From Streptomyces sp. TRM68416 (lineage in GTDB: Bacteria; Actinomycetota; Actinomycetes; Streptomycetales; Streptomycetaceae), in assembly GCF_014596915.1 (NCBI RefSeq), contig NZ_JACVWU010000006.1:124001-188000 (forward strand): a stretch of 64,000 nt of DNA. The letters run 5' to 3'. The translations under genes and the position numbers were made by a program. Positions 17,369 through 25,842 of this stretch are shown here, piece after piece. Every line of letters begins with the position of its first letter. Position 1 is the stretch's first letter. The notes under the pieces were generated by a model. The model saw only the letters and a list, made by a program, of their open reading frames with translations. It did not search any database and had not been told where the DNA came from.

Positions 17369-20300
17369 TCAGGCGAGTTCCACCAGCAGGTCGCCGCCCT
17401 CGACCTGCTGCACGCGGTTGATGGCGAGCCGGGCGACCGTGCCGTCCTTGGCGGCCGTGATCGCGGCCTCCATCTTCATCGCCTCGATGGTCGCCACCGT
17501 CGCCCCGGCGGCCACCTGGTCGCCCTCGGCGACCGCGAGGGTCACCACGCCCGCGAACGGCGCCGCGACATGGCCCGGGTTGGCGCGGTCCGCCTTCTCG
17601 GTGACGGGGACGTCCGAGGCCGCCGACCGGTCGCGGACCTGGATCGGCCGCAGTTGGCCGTTGAGGGAGGACATCACCGTGCGCATGCCGCGTTCGTCGG
17701 CCTCGCCCACGGCCTGCAGCTCGATCAGCAGCCGCACTCCGGGTTCGAGGTCGATGGCGTACTCCTTGCCCGGGCGCAGCCCGTAGAAGAAGTCCTTGCT
17801 GTCCAGGACGCTGGTGTCGCCGTAGGACTGGCGGTGTGCCTCGAACTCGCGGGTGGGGGCGGGGAACAGCAGCCGGTTGAGGGTGGTGCGGCGGTCCTTG
17901 ACCAGTCCGGCGCGGTCGTCGGCGGTGAGTTCCGCCATGGGCTTGGCCTCGGCGCGGCCGCGCAGGGCCTTGGTGCGGAACGGTTCGGGCCAGCCGCCGG
18001 GCGGGGTGCCCAGTTCGCCGCGGAGGAAGCCGATGACGGAGTCGGGGATGTCGAACCGGTCGGGGCTCTGCTCGAAGTCCTCGGGTGCCACACCCGCGCC
18101 CACCAGGTGCAGGGCCAGATCGCCGACCACCTTCGACGACGGGGTGACCTTCACCAGGCGGCCGAGCATGCGGTCGGCCGCCGCGTACATGGCCTCGATC
18201 TCCTCGAAGCGGTCGCCGAGTCCGAGCGCGATGGCCTGGGTGCGCAGGTTGGACAGCTGTCCGCCGGGGATCTCGTGGTGGTAGACGCGGCCGGTCGGCG
18301 CGGGCAGGCCCGCCTCGAAGGGGGCGTAGACCTTGCGGACGCTCTCCCAGTACGGCTCCAGGTCGCCGACGGCCTGGATGTCGAGGCCGGTCGGCCGCGC
18401 CGAGTGGTCGGTCGCGGCGACGATCGCCGACAGCGACGGCTGCGAGGTGGTGCCGGCCAGGGAGGCCACCGCTCCGTCCACGGCGTCCGCGCCGGCCTGG
18501 ATCGCCGCCAGGTAGGTGGCGAGCTGGCCGCCGGCGGTGTCGTGGGTGTGCAGGTGCACCGGCAGGTCGAACTCCCGGCGCAGGGCGGATACGAGGGTGG
18601 CGGCGGCCGGCGCCCGCAGCAGGCCCGCCATGTCCTTGACGGCCAGGACGTGGGCGCCCGCGGCCACGATCTTCTCGGCCAGGCGCAGGTAGTAGTCGAG
18701 GGTGTAGAGCCGCTCGTTCGGGTCGGACAGGTCGGAGGTGTAGCACAGGGCCACCTCGGCGACGGACGTTCCGGTCTGGCGTACGGCGTCGATGGCGGGG
18801 CGCATCTGGTCGACGTCGTTGAGGGCGTCGAAGATGCGGAAGATGTCGATGCCGGTGGCCGCGGCCTCCTGCACGAACGCGTCGGTCACCTCGGTGGGGT
18901 ACGGGGTGTAGCCGACGGTGTTGCGGCCGCGCAGCAGCATCTGCAGACAGATGTTTGGCACGGCTTCGCGCAGGGCGGCCAGGCGTTCCCAGGGGTCCTC
19001 GGCGAGGAAGCGCAGGGCGACGTCGTAGGTGGCGCCGCCCCAGCACTCCAGCGACAGCAGCTGGGGAAGGGTGCGGGCGACCACCGGGGCCACGGCGAGC
19101 ATGTCCTTGGTGCGGACGCGGGTGGCGAGCAGGGACTGGTGGGCGTCGCGGAAGGTGGTGTCGGTGACGCCGATGGTCGGGGCCTCGCGCAGGGCGCGGG
19201 CGAAGCCTTCGGGGCCGAGTTCGACGAGCCGTTGGCGCGAGCCGGCCGGTGGCTGTCCCTCCGGCAGCGGGGGCAGCTTGGCCAGCGGGTCGGCCAGTTC
19301 GGGCCGTTCGCCGTGGGGCCGGTTCACCGTGACGTCGGCGAGGAAGGTGAGCAGCTTCGTGCCCCGGTCGGCCGACTGGCGCGAGGTGAGCAGCCCCGGC
19401 CGCCGCTCGATGAACGAAGTGGTGACGTTCCCGGCCTGGAAGTCGGGGTCGTCCAGGACAGCCTGCAGGAACGGGATGTTGGTGGCGACACCGCGGATGC
19501 GGAACTCGGCGACGGCACGCCGGGCCCGGTTGACGGCGGTGGTGAAGTCCCGTCCGCGGCAGGTCAGCTTCACCAGCATCGAGTCGAAGTGCGCGCTGAT
19601 CTCCGTACCGGCGTGGGTGGTGCCGCCGTCGAGGCGGATGCCCGAGCCGCCCGGCGAGCGGTAGGCGCTGATGCGTCCGGTGTCGGGGCGGAAGCCGTTG
19701 GCCGGGTCCTCGGTGGTGATACGGCACTGGAGGGCGGCGCCGCGCAGGGTGACCGTCTCCTGGGCGAGCCCGAGGTCGGCGAGGGTCTGGCCGGCCGCGA
19801 TGCGCAGTTGCGCCTGGACGAGGTCGACGTCGGTGACCTCCTCGGTGACCGTGTGCTCGACCTGGATGCGCGGGTTCATCTCGATGAAGACGTGGTTGCC
19901 GTCGCGGTCGAGGAGGAACTCCACGGTGCCCGCGTTGCGGTAGCCGATCTGCCGGGCGAAGCGGACGGCGTCGGCGCAGATGCGGTCGCGCAGCGCGGGG
20001 TCGAGGTTGGGGGCGGGCGCGAGTTCGATCACCTTCTGGTGGCGGCGCTGGACCGAGCAGTCGCGTTCGAACAGGTGGATGACGTCGCCGTGGCCGTCGG
20101 CGAGGATCTGCACCTCGATGTGGCGGGGTTCGACGACGGCCTTCTCCAGGAAGACGGTGGGGTCGCCGAACGCGGAGGCCGCCTCGCGGGAGGCCGCCTC
20201 GATGGACTCCCTGAGCTGGGCGGGGTCCTCGACGCGGCGCATGCCGCGGCCGCCGCCGCCCGCGACCGCCTTCACGAAGACGGGGAACCCGATCTCCTCG

Positions 20301-20743
20301 GCGGCCCGCACGAGTTCGTCCACGTCGGTGGAGGGCGCGGAGGAGCCCAGCACGGGCACGCCGGCCTCCCGTGCGGCGGCCACCGCCCGCGCCTTGTTCC
20401 CGGTGAGCTCCAGGATGTCCGCGCTCGGCCCGACGAACGTGATGCCGGCGGCCTCGCAGGCCCGGGCCAGCTCGGGGTTCTCGGACAGGAAGCCGTAGCC
20501 GGGGTAGACGGCGTCCGCCCCCGCTCGGCGCGCGGCGCCGACGACCTCCTCCACGGAGAGGTAGGCCCGCACCGGATGCCCGGGGGTACCGATCTCGTAG
20601 GCCTCGTCGGCCTTCAGCCGGTGCAGGGAATTGCGGTCCTCGTGCGGGAAGACGGCGACGGTTCGCGCGCCCAGCTCATAGCTCGCGCGGAACGCCCGAA
20701 TCGCGATCTCGCCGCGGTTGGCGACCAGCACCTTGCGGAACAT
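17369..20743 (-). CDS. pyc: Pyruvate carboxylase
   Basis: Biotin-dependent carboxylation of pyruvate to oxaloacetate, the main anaplerotic step feeding the TCA cycle. The 1124-residue chain has the full order. It opens with the biotin carboxylase N-lobe (VLVANRGEIAIR at residue 5), then the ATP-grasp with the glycine-rich GGGGRGMRRV, and the carboxylase C-lobe (FIEMNPRIQVEHTVTEE). Next comes the HMGL-type carboxyltransferase from about residue 520 (DTTFRDAHQSLLATR, and HLHTHDT for metal binding). A PYC_OADA allosteric region follows, and a C-terminal biotinyl domain with EAMKMEA (biotin Lys near residue 1090). ATG 20743 is preceded by GAAGGGA. Confidence 0.97.
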   Translation of the reverse strand: MFRKVLVANRGEIAIRAFRASYELGARTVAVFPHEDRNSLHRLKADEAYEIGTPGHPVRAYLSVEEVVGAARRAGADAVYPGYGFLSENPELARACEAAGITFVGPSADILELTGNKARAVAAAREAGVPVLGSSAPSTDVDELVRAAEEIGFPVFVKAVAGGGGRGMRRVEDPAQLRESIEAASREAASAFGDPTVFLEKAVVEPRHIEVQILADGHGDVIHLFERDCSVQRRHQKVIELAPAPNLDPALRDRICADAVRFARQIGYRNAGTVEFLLDRDGNHVFIEMNPRIQVEHTVTEEVTDVDLVQAQLRIAAGQTLADLGLAQETVTLRGAALQCRITTEDPANGFRPDTGRISAYRSPGGSGIRLDGGTTHAGTEISAHFDSMLVKLTCRGRDFTTAVNRARRAVAEFRIRGVATNIPFLQAVLDDPDFQAGNVTTSFIERRPGLLTSRQSADRGTKLLTFLADVTVNRPHGERPELADPLAKLPPLPEGQPPAGSRQRLVELGPEGFARALREAPTIGVTDTTFRDAHQSLLATRVRTKDMLAVAPVVARTLPQLLSLECWGGATYDVALRFLAEDPWERLAALREAVPNICLQMLLRGRNTVGYTPYPTEVTDAFVQEAAATGIDIFRIFDALNDVDQMRPAIDAVRQTGTSVAEVALCYTSDLSDPNERLYTLDYYLRLAEKIVAAGAHVLAVKDMAGLLRAPAAATLVSALRREFDLPVHLHTHDTAGGQLATYLAAIQAGADAVDGAVASLAGTTSQPSLSAIVAATDHSARPTGLDIQAVGDLEPYWESVRKVYAPFEAGLPAPTGRVYHHEIPGGQLSNLRTQAIALGLGDRFEEIEAMYAAADRMLGRLVKVTPSSKVVGDLALHLVGAGVAPEDFEQSPDRFDIPDSVIGFLRGELGTPPGGWPEPFRTKALRGRAEAKPMAELTADDRAGLVKDRRTTLNRLLFPAPTREFEAHRQSYGDTSVLDSKDFFYGLRPGKEYAIDLEPGVRLLIELQAVGEADERGMRTVMSSLNGQLRPIQVRDRSAASDVPVTEKADRANPGHVAAPFAGVVTLAVAEGDQVAAGATVATIEAMKMEAAITAAKDGTVARLAINRVQQVEGGDLLVELA

Positions 20744-20840
20744 CCTTGATCCCTTCGCCTGCCGGTGAGGCCACCATGGTGTCGGGGGTACCCCGGCAAC
20801 GCCATGTGAACCTGGCCACTGAGCGGGCGGAAGGCACACT

Positions 20841-21917
20841 TCACTCTTCCGGCGCGGGCCGGTCCGGCCGGGACCGGACCTCGGTCCTCGTGTCCTCGTC
20901 CATGCGGCGCCGGTCCTGTTCGCTCCACTTCCGGGTGTCGCGCGGCTGGGTGTACGGCTCCGTCTCCGGCGGATGGCCCCCGGCGATCGCCCGCTGACGG
21001 ACCGCCTCGGCGTCGAACTCCAGGCCCAGCAGGATGGCCAGGTTGCTGATCCACAGCCAGACCAGGAAGACGACCACGCCGGCCATCGTGCCGTAGGTCT
21101 TGTTGTACGAGGCGAAGTTGGCGACGTAGAACGCAAAGCCCGCGGAGGCGGCCAGCCAGATCAGCAGGGCCAGCAGGCTGCCCGGGGTGATCCATCGGAA
21201 GCCCTTGACCTTGGCGTTGGGGCTGGCCCAGTACAGGATCGCGATCATGATCGTGACCAGGACGACCAGGACGGGCCACTTGGCGATCGACCACACCGTC
21301 AGCGCGGTGTCCCCGATGCCCAGCGCGGTACCGGCCTGCCGGGCGATGCCGCCGGTGAAGACCACGATCAGCGCGCTCGCCACGGCCAGTACCGTCAGCA
21401 CGGCGGTCAGACCGAGCCGGACGGGCAGGATCTTCCACACCGGCCGTCCCTCGGGGATGTCGTAGACGGCGTTGGAGGCCCGGATGAACGCAGCCACGTA
21501 GCCGGAGGCCGACCACAGCGCCAGCACGAGGCCGACGAGGGCCATGACGGATCCGGTGCCCGCGTTCCCCTGCAACTGCTCCACCGCCCGGGTGATGATG
21601 TCGCGGGCCGAGCCGGGGGCGAGCTGCCGGAGGTTGTCCAGCACCTTGTCCGTCGTCGACTCCCCGGCCAGGCCCAGCAGGGACACCAGCACCAGCAGGG
21701 CCGGGAACAGCGAGAGCACGCCGTAGTACGTCAGGGCGGCCGCGCGGTCGGCGAGCTCGTCGTCCTTGAACTCCCGCAGGCTCCCCTTGAGCACGGCGCC
21801 CCACGAGGTGCGGGGCAGGTCCGACGGGGTGTCCGGGGCCCGCTCCTCCACCTGTTCGTCGGGGCCGTACCGCTCCGGCTCCTCGCCGGTCTCGCGGGGC
21901 TTTCCGAGGCGCGTCAT
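20841..21917 (-). CDS. YihY/BrkB family inner-membrane protein
   Basis: A 358-residue membrane protein with about six transmembrane helices and cytoplasmic, highly charged ends. DELADRAAALTYYGVLSLFP in the first helix region is the family hallmark, and YVANFASYNKTYGTMAG and FLVWLWISNLAILLG are also conserved. BrkB/YihY proteins were once annotated as ribonuclease BN, wrongly; their role is unresolved, with transport proposed. The acidic C-terminal tail (residues about 300-358) is low complexity. It lies 97 bases upstream of pyc on the same strand and 28 bases downstream of the DUF2269-like gene. Confidence 0.88.
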   Translation of the reverse strand: MTRLGKPRETGEEPERYGPDEQVEERAPDTPSDLPRTSWGAVLKGSLREFKDDELADRAAALTYYGVLSLFPALLVLVSLLGLAGESTTDKVLDNLRQLAPGSARDIITRAVEQLQGNAGTGSVMALVGLVLALWSASGYVAAFIRASNAVYDIPEGRPVWKILPVRLGLTAVLTVLAVASALIVVFTGGIARQAGTALGIGDTALTVWSIAKWPVLVVLVTIMIAILYWASPNAKVKGFRWITPGSLLALLIWLAASAGFAFYVANFASYNKTYGTMAGVVVFLVWLWISNLAILLGLEFDAEAVRQRAIAGGHPPETEPYTQPRDTRKWSEQDRRRMDEDTRTEVRSRPDRPAPEE

Positions 21918-21945
21918 GGCCTCCGAGTAGCCCGCCGGGCGGCGC

Positions 21946-22485
21946 CTACGCGTCGGTGGTCGCGTTCCGTGCGCGAGCCGGGCCGCGCGCGGACGCGGCG
22001 CGCAGCCGCCGGCCGCGGCGGGTCAAGCCCCAGGGCTTGAGGAGGGAGATCGCCGTCATGAAGACGTAGGCGGTCAGGGACACGACCGGCCCGAACAGCA
22101 CCTCCCCGGCGTCGGGCAGCGGCCCGCCGGCCGCGGTCGCGGCGACCGCCTCGTTCACGCCCGGGCGCAGGGCGAAGGCCGTGGCGGCGGTCGTGGCCAG
22201 GGTCAGCCAGAACTTCGTGTACACCCACCGGTGCCGGGCCAGCCCCCACGCCGTGCCGAGGGCCAGTACCAGACCGCTGAGCAGTGTCAGCGCGGCGACC
22301 GGCAGCAGCAGCCAGTCGGCGAACAGCTTCATGGCCCGTACGGAGGCCTCGGTGGCCGCCGGGGACGCGGTGGTGGCCGCGGTGATCCCCAGCGCGAGCA
22401 GCCCGAGGCTGAGCCCGAGCCAGCTCGCGGAGGCGACGACATGAACGACGACGAGAACCCGGCGCGCGGGTCGGCTGAGATTCAC
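21946..22485 (-). CDS. DUF2269-like integral membrane protein
   Basis: A 179-residue protein with four hydrophobic helices: VLVVVHVVASASWLGLSLGL, LLLPVAALTLLSGLVLALG, FWLTLATTAATAFAL and VVSLTAYVFMTAISLLKPWG. The VHVxxSxSWLG opening with a membrane His is typical of small DUF2269-type membrane proteins of actinobacteria, some of which resemble heme-binding cytochrome subunits. GTG 22485 (NLSRPARRVL) is chosen because GGAG lies ten bases upstream; GTG 22494 is an alternative. It is probably co-transcribed with the BrkB-like gene 28 bases downstream. Confidence 0.72.
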   Translation of the reverse strand: MNLSRPARRVLVVVHVVASASWLGLSLGLLALGITAATTASPAATEASVRAMKLFADWLLLPVAALTLLSGLVLALGTAWGLARHRWVYTKFWLTLATTAATAFALRPGVNEAVAATAAGGPLPDAGEVLFGPVVSLTAYVFMTAISLLKPWGLTRRGRRLRAASARGPARARNATTDA

Positions 22486-22567
22486 CCGACCCACGCTCCA
22501 GGACGGCGCCCGTCACGGCGTCTGACGGCGGGAGTAACCCCGTGTACGCGCCAGGGCGTACGGCGGG

Positions 22568-24601
22568 CTATCCGGCCTGCTTCCTGATCCGGCGCAGCAG
22601 CACGATGCCGGAGAGGAAGAGTACGGCTCCGGCGGCGGCCGGCCACAGGGTGGCGCCGGTGTCGGCGAGACCGCCACCGACGGTCTGGGGCTCGGTGCCG
22701 TCGGTGCCGTCGGTGTCGTCGGCGGGAGCGGTGGACGGGGTCGCGGCAGCGGCGGGCGTCTCCTCGGCCGGGGTCGATCCGGGTGTGCGGGTGCCGGTGC
22801 CGGTCGGGGACGGGCTGGTGTAGGCCTTGGGCTGCTCGACGGCCGCCTCGGACTCGGACGCGGCGGGCTGCGCGGGGTCTTCGTCCGCGGGCGCGGGCTT
22901 CTGGGGCTTTCCGGCCTGCTGGCCGCCGTCCGTCGGCGCGGGCTTCTGGGGCTTCCCGGGCTGCTGGTTGCCGTCCGCGGGCGCCGGCTGCTGGGTCTCC
23001 TCGCCGGAGCCGCCGGAGCCCTCGCCGGAGCCCTCGCCGGTGTCCCCGCCGGATCCCTCACCGGTGTCGCCACCGGTGTCCCCACCGCCGTCACCGCCGT
23101 CACCGCCGGTGTTGCCGCCGTCGCCGCCATTGTCGCCGCCGGTGTCCCCGCCTCCCGGGCCCTCGCCCGGTGCCGCACCCGCGTCGCACTGCCGGCCCTC
23201 GTTGATGCAGTCGACCATCTCCCGCATCAGGTCCTCGTCGAAGACGTTGATGAAGTCCCCGTGGTCCGTGACCGGCTTGTGCAACTGCTCGGGGAAGGAG
23301 TCGACGGCGAAGAACGGGATGGTCCGGCCGCCGTCGGCCACGCTCGGCGCGTCGACGTCGTAGACGATCCGCTGCACCAGCTGCGGGATGGCCCGGAAGC
23401 CGGCCGGGCAGGAGCCGTCGGCGGCGGCGAATGCCACGTGGGTGCGGTGGTTGGCGCTGTCGATGTTCCGGCCGTCCCAGCAGCTCTGGAACCGGAAGGT
23501 GCGCACCACGTCGCTGCCCTCGGGGCACAGCGGATACTTGTCCTTCAGCTGCCGGTCCTCGAAGCCGGTGCAGCTCCAGGAGGCGTTGGCGTTGGCCGTG
23601 CCGTTGACGAACGCCTTGGCGTCGCCGGTGATGATGCGCAGCAGCCGGGGCATGGCCGTGACCTCGCCCCGCGGGCTGCCCTCGAAGGTCAGCGTGACCT
23701 GCGCGGGCGTGACGATCTCGCCGGTGTTGCCCTCGATGCCGCCGCCGGGGGCGTCCGCGTCCCGCTCCTGGGTGCCGTTCTGCAGCCGCAGGACGGGCCA
23801 GTAGTACGAGGACTTGTCGCCCGGGTTCTCGCAGCTGGTGTCGGCCGCGGCCAGGTCCTCGTCACTGGCGAAGGCGTCGTTGGCCTGGTTGCCGATGTAG
23901 TCGTGGAAGTGGTGGGCGCCGTTGCTGACGCCGGGGGCGACGATGACGTTGTCGGAGTTGAACAGGCCGTTCTCGTTCACTCCGCAGCTGGTGACGAACG
24001 TGCCGCGGGAGGCGTCGCCCTGAAGGGGCGGACTTTGGACGTTCGGCTGCACGGCGGTGATGTCGGCGAAGTCCTCGGCGACGGGGCCGTTGCCCTGCTG
24101 CTGACCGTCACCGCCCTGTCCCTCCTGCGTCTGTTGCCCCTCGGGGACGGCGAGTTCGCAGGCGGCGAGGGCTTCGAGCCCCTCGGGACGCTCGCCGCCG
24201 CGCCCGAGGGCGAGGACGATGCGCTCGATGGTCGCGGTCCGCTTCTCCTCCAGCGGCTTCATGACGGCGGCCTCGGCGAAGCCGTCGTCCTGCAGCTCCT
24301 GCGGTGTCGCCGCCCGCAGCCGCTGGTAGGCCTCCGCGATCTGCTGGTCCAGCGCGGCGAGTTCCGTGTCGACCTCGGCCTTCGCCACCTCGGGCACCTC
24401 GGTCAGCTCGGCGCCGACGTCGGGGCATCCGATGGTGGTGCCGTCGCTCAGCGGTGTCTGCTGGACCGGCTCCGCGTCCCCCTCGGTGGCCGAGGCGTAC
24501 ACGTTCGCCGCCACCAGGCCGGAGCCGCCCAGGATCAGGGCGACCGCTGCGAAGGTCGCGCGTCGTGGGCCGGTCGGGCGCCTGCGCGTATTGCGTCTCA
24601 A
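22568..24601 (-). CDS. Secreted DUF1996 protein with LAxTG sorting signal
   Basis: A 677-residue surface protein. It has a signal peptide (residues 1-40, Arg-rich then hydrophobic), a helical region, and a DUF1996 domain at about residues 175-440 (NGAHHFHDYIGN, FRFQSCWDGRNIDSANHRTH, PAGFRAIPQLVQRIVYDV). A 150-residue Gly/Asp then Pro/Lys/Gln-rich linker follows, and the C-terminus reads GGLADTGATLWP, hydrophobic helix, RRIRKQAG. LADTG fits the LAxTG signal used by class E sortases in Streptomyces, so the protein is probably cell-wall anchored. TTG 24601 has GGAG seven bases upstream and gives the usual RRNTRRR start; ATG 24637 is the alternative. DUF1996 function is unknown. Confidence 0.85.
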   Translation of the reverse strand: MRRNTRRRPTGPRRATFAAVALILGGSGLVAANVYASATEGDAEPVQQTPLSDGTTIGCPDVGAELTEVPEVAKAEVDTELAALDQQIAEAYQRLRAATPQELQDDGFAEAAVMKPLEEKRTATIERIVLALGRGGERPEGLEALAACELAVPEGQQTQEGQGGDGQQQGNGPVAEDFADITAVQPNVQSPPLQGDASRGTFVTSCGVNENGLFNSDNVIVAPGVSNGAHHFHDYIGNQANDAFASDEDLAAADTSCENPGDKSSYYWPVLRLQNGTQERDADAPGGGIEGNTGEIVTPAQVTLTFEGSPRGEVTAMPRLLRIITGDAKAFVNGTANANASWSCTGFEDRQLKDKYPLCPEGSDVVRTFRFQSCWDGRNIDSANHRTHVAFAAADGSCPAGFRAIPQLVQRIVYDVDAPSVADGGRTIPFFAVDSFPEQLHKPVTDHGDFINVFDEDLMREMVDCINEGRQCDAGAAPGEGPGGGDTGGDNGGDGGNTGGDGGDGGGDTGGDTGEGSGGDTGEGSGEGSGGSGEETQQPAPADGNQQPGKPQKPAPTDGGQQAGKPQKPAPADEDPAQPAASESEAAVEQPKAYTSPSPTGTGTRTPGSTPAEETPAAAATPSTAPADDTDGTDGTEPQTVGGGLADTGATLWPAAAGAVLFLSGIVLLRRIRKQAG

Positions 24602-24741
24602 GGCAGTACTCCTACGGTCATCGGGGCGGGCGAGCATGGAAATCCCCCGCCCCCATACGGACCGCGGACGCGAAGTGTTCAACCGCCCCGAGGATTCATA
24701 CGAATCTCTCAGGGAACGCGCGCACCGGCTGTGACGTCCCG

Positions 24742-25785
24742 TCAGGCCAGGTCCGCCCACGGCGCGGGCGGCGACTGGGCGAAGAAGCGCAGCAGCCCGA
24801 GCAGCCGGCCGGCGGGCGGGGCCGTCCAGGGGCGCTCGCCCGGCCTCGGTACCGCATCGGGCAGGCGGCCGAGGGCCCAGACGAGGTGGTGCCACAGGAC
24901 ACGGCCCTCCCAGGAGCCGCCGTCCGGCGGGGTGGGCTCGCCGGACTCCTGGCGGTAGCCGTCGAGGAGCGCGGGGACCCCCGACAGGGGGATCTTGGCG
25001 AACTCGGTGGCGGGGTCGGCCCATTGGGCGTCACCCCAGTCCACGATGCCGGTGAGGGTGGCGGGGTGCGGCGTGGCCATCAGGTTCTGCGGGGCGAGGT
25101 CGCCGTGCACCAGGACCTGGGCCGGTTCGGCGGGCAGGTGGGCGCGGAGGCGGTCGAACCAGTCGGTGAGCCAGCTCGCTGCCTCCGGGTCGAGCCAGCC
25201 CTCCGTCAGCAGACCGGTGACCAGGGCGCGCGGGTCCGGTCCCGCGCCGTCCTCGGGCAGGGTCGACAGACCGTGCCGCGTGGCCGGATCCAGCCGGTGC
25301 AGCCGGTGCAGCCGGTGCAGTCGGTGCAGCCGGGCCAGCTCCCGTCCCGTTTCGCGGTAGACGCGCCGCGCCTCCTCGGCGGGCGGCCGGAGGCGGGCGA
25401 GGTCGGTTCCCGGCACGCGGGTGAGCACCATGTAGGGCACGTCGGCGGTCGTGCCGCTGTCGTCGAAGGTACGGATGTCGGGGGCGCGTACGCCGGCGCG
25501 CCGGGCGGCGAGGACGACCACGGCCTCTTTGGCCAGGTCGGCCAGGAAACTCCGGGTCCGGGGAATCCGTAGGACCAGCTCGTCCCCGAGGAGGAAGACG
25601 CGGTTGGCGACGCCGGAGGGGGCGGGTCGCAGTTCTCGCACGTCAACGGCGTGCCGGGCGGCGATCGCGGCCAGGTCGGCGCGGCTGGGGACGTACTCGC
25701 CATGGCCGGCATGATCCCACGGGCCGACGGGACGGAGGCACGGATCGGATCCTCCCGGGTGCGGTCCCCGCCCCTCGTGGCGCAT
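24742..25785 (-). CDS. Aminoglycoside/macrolide phosphotransferase family kinase
   Basis: A 347-residue APH-fold kinase. ELVLRIPRT carries a basic residue at the ATP-binding strand; VHGDLAPQN is the Brenner catalytic loop (Asp and Asn), and GIVDWGDAQWADP holds the Mg-binding Asp. YMVLTRVPGTDLARL matches the macrolide 2'-phosphotransferase side of the family. Many such genes in Streptomyces act on other hydroxyl substrates, so resistance is not demonstrated. The start is uncertain: ATG 25785 is the only in-frame ATG before the kinase core but has no clear ribosome site. Residues about 155-165 are a short Leu-His-Arg repeat. Confidence 0.82.
   Translation of the reverse strand: MRHEGRGPHPGGSDPCLRPVGPWDHAGHGEYVPSRADLAAIAARHAVDVRELRPAPSGVANRVFLLGDELVLRIPRTRSFLADLAKEAVVVLAARRAGVRAPDIRTFDDSGTTADVPYMVLTRVPGTDLARLRPPAEEARRVYRETGRELARLHRLHRLHRLHRLDPATRHGLSTLPEDGAGPDPRALVTGLLTEGWLDPEAASWLTDWFDRLRAHLPAEPAQVLVHGDLAPQNLMATPHPATLTGIVDWGDAQWADPATEFAKIPLSGVPALLDGYRQESGEPTPPDGGSWEGRVLWHHLVWALGRLPDAVPRPGERPWTAPPAGRLLGLLRFFAQSPPAPWADLA
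25291..25335. repeat. 9-bp tandem repeat in the APH-type kinase gene
   Basis: Five consecutive copies of CAGCCGGTG (the fourth and fifth with one change each). On the coding strand this encodes LHR-type tripeptides. Copy number changes would stay in frame. Confidence 0.85.
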
Positions 25786-25842
25786 TCTTGCTGTGTTGCC
25801 CGCGGGACGGCGCAGCGACGGCGCACGGACGAGGTAGGGCCG

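Noticed and set aside
16559..20749. 1396-codon plus-strand open frame opposite pyruvate carboxylase
   Set aside because: Antisense shadow of a certain gene; no domains and no ribosome site.
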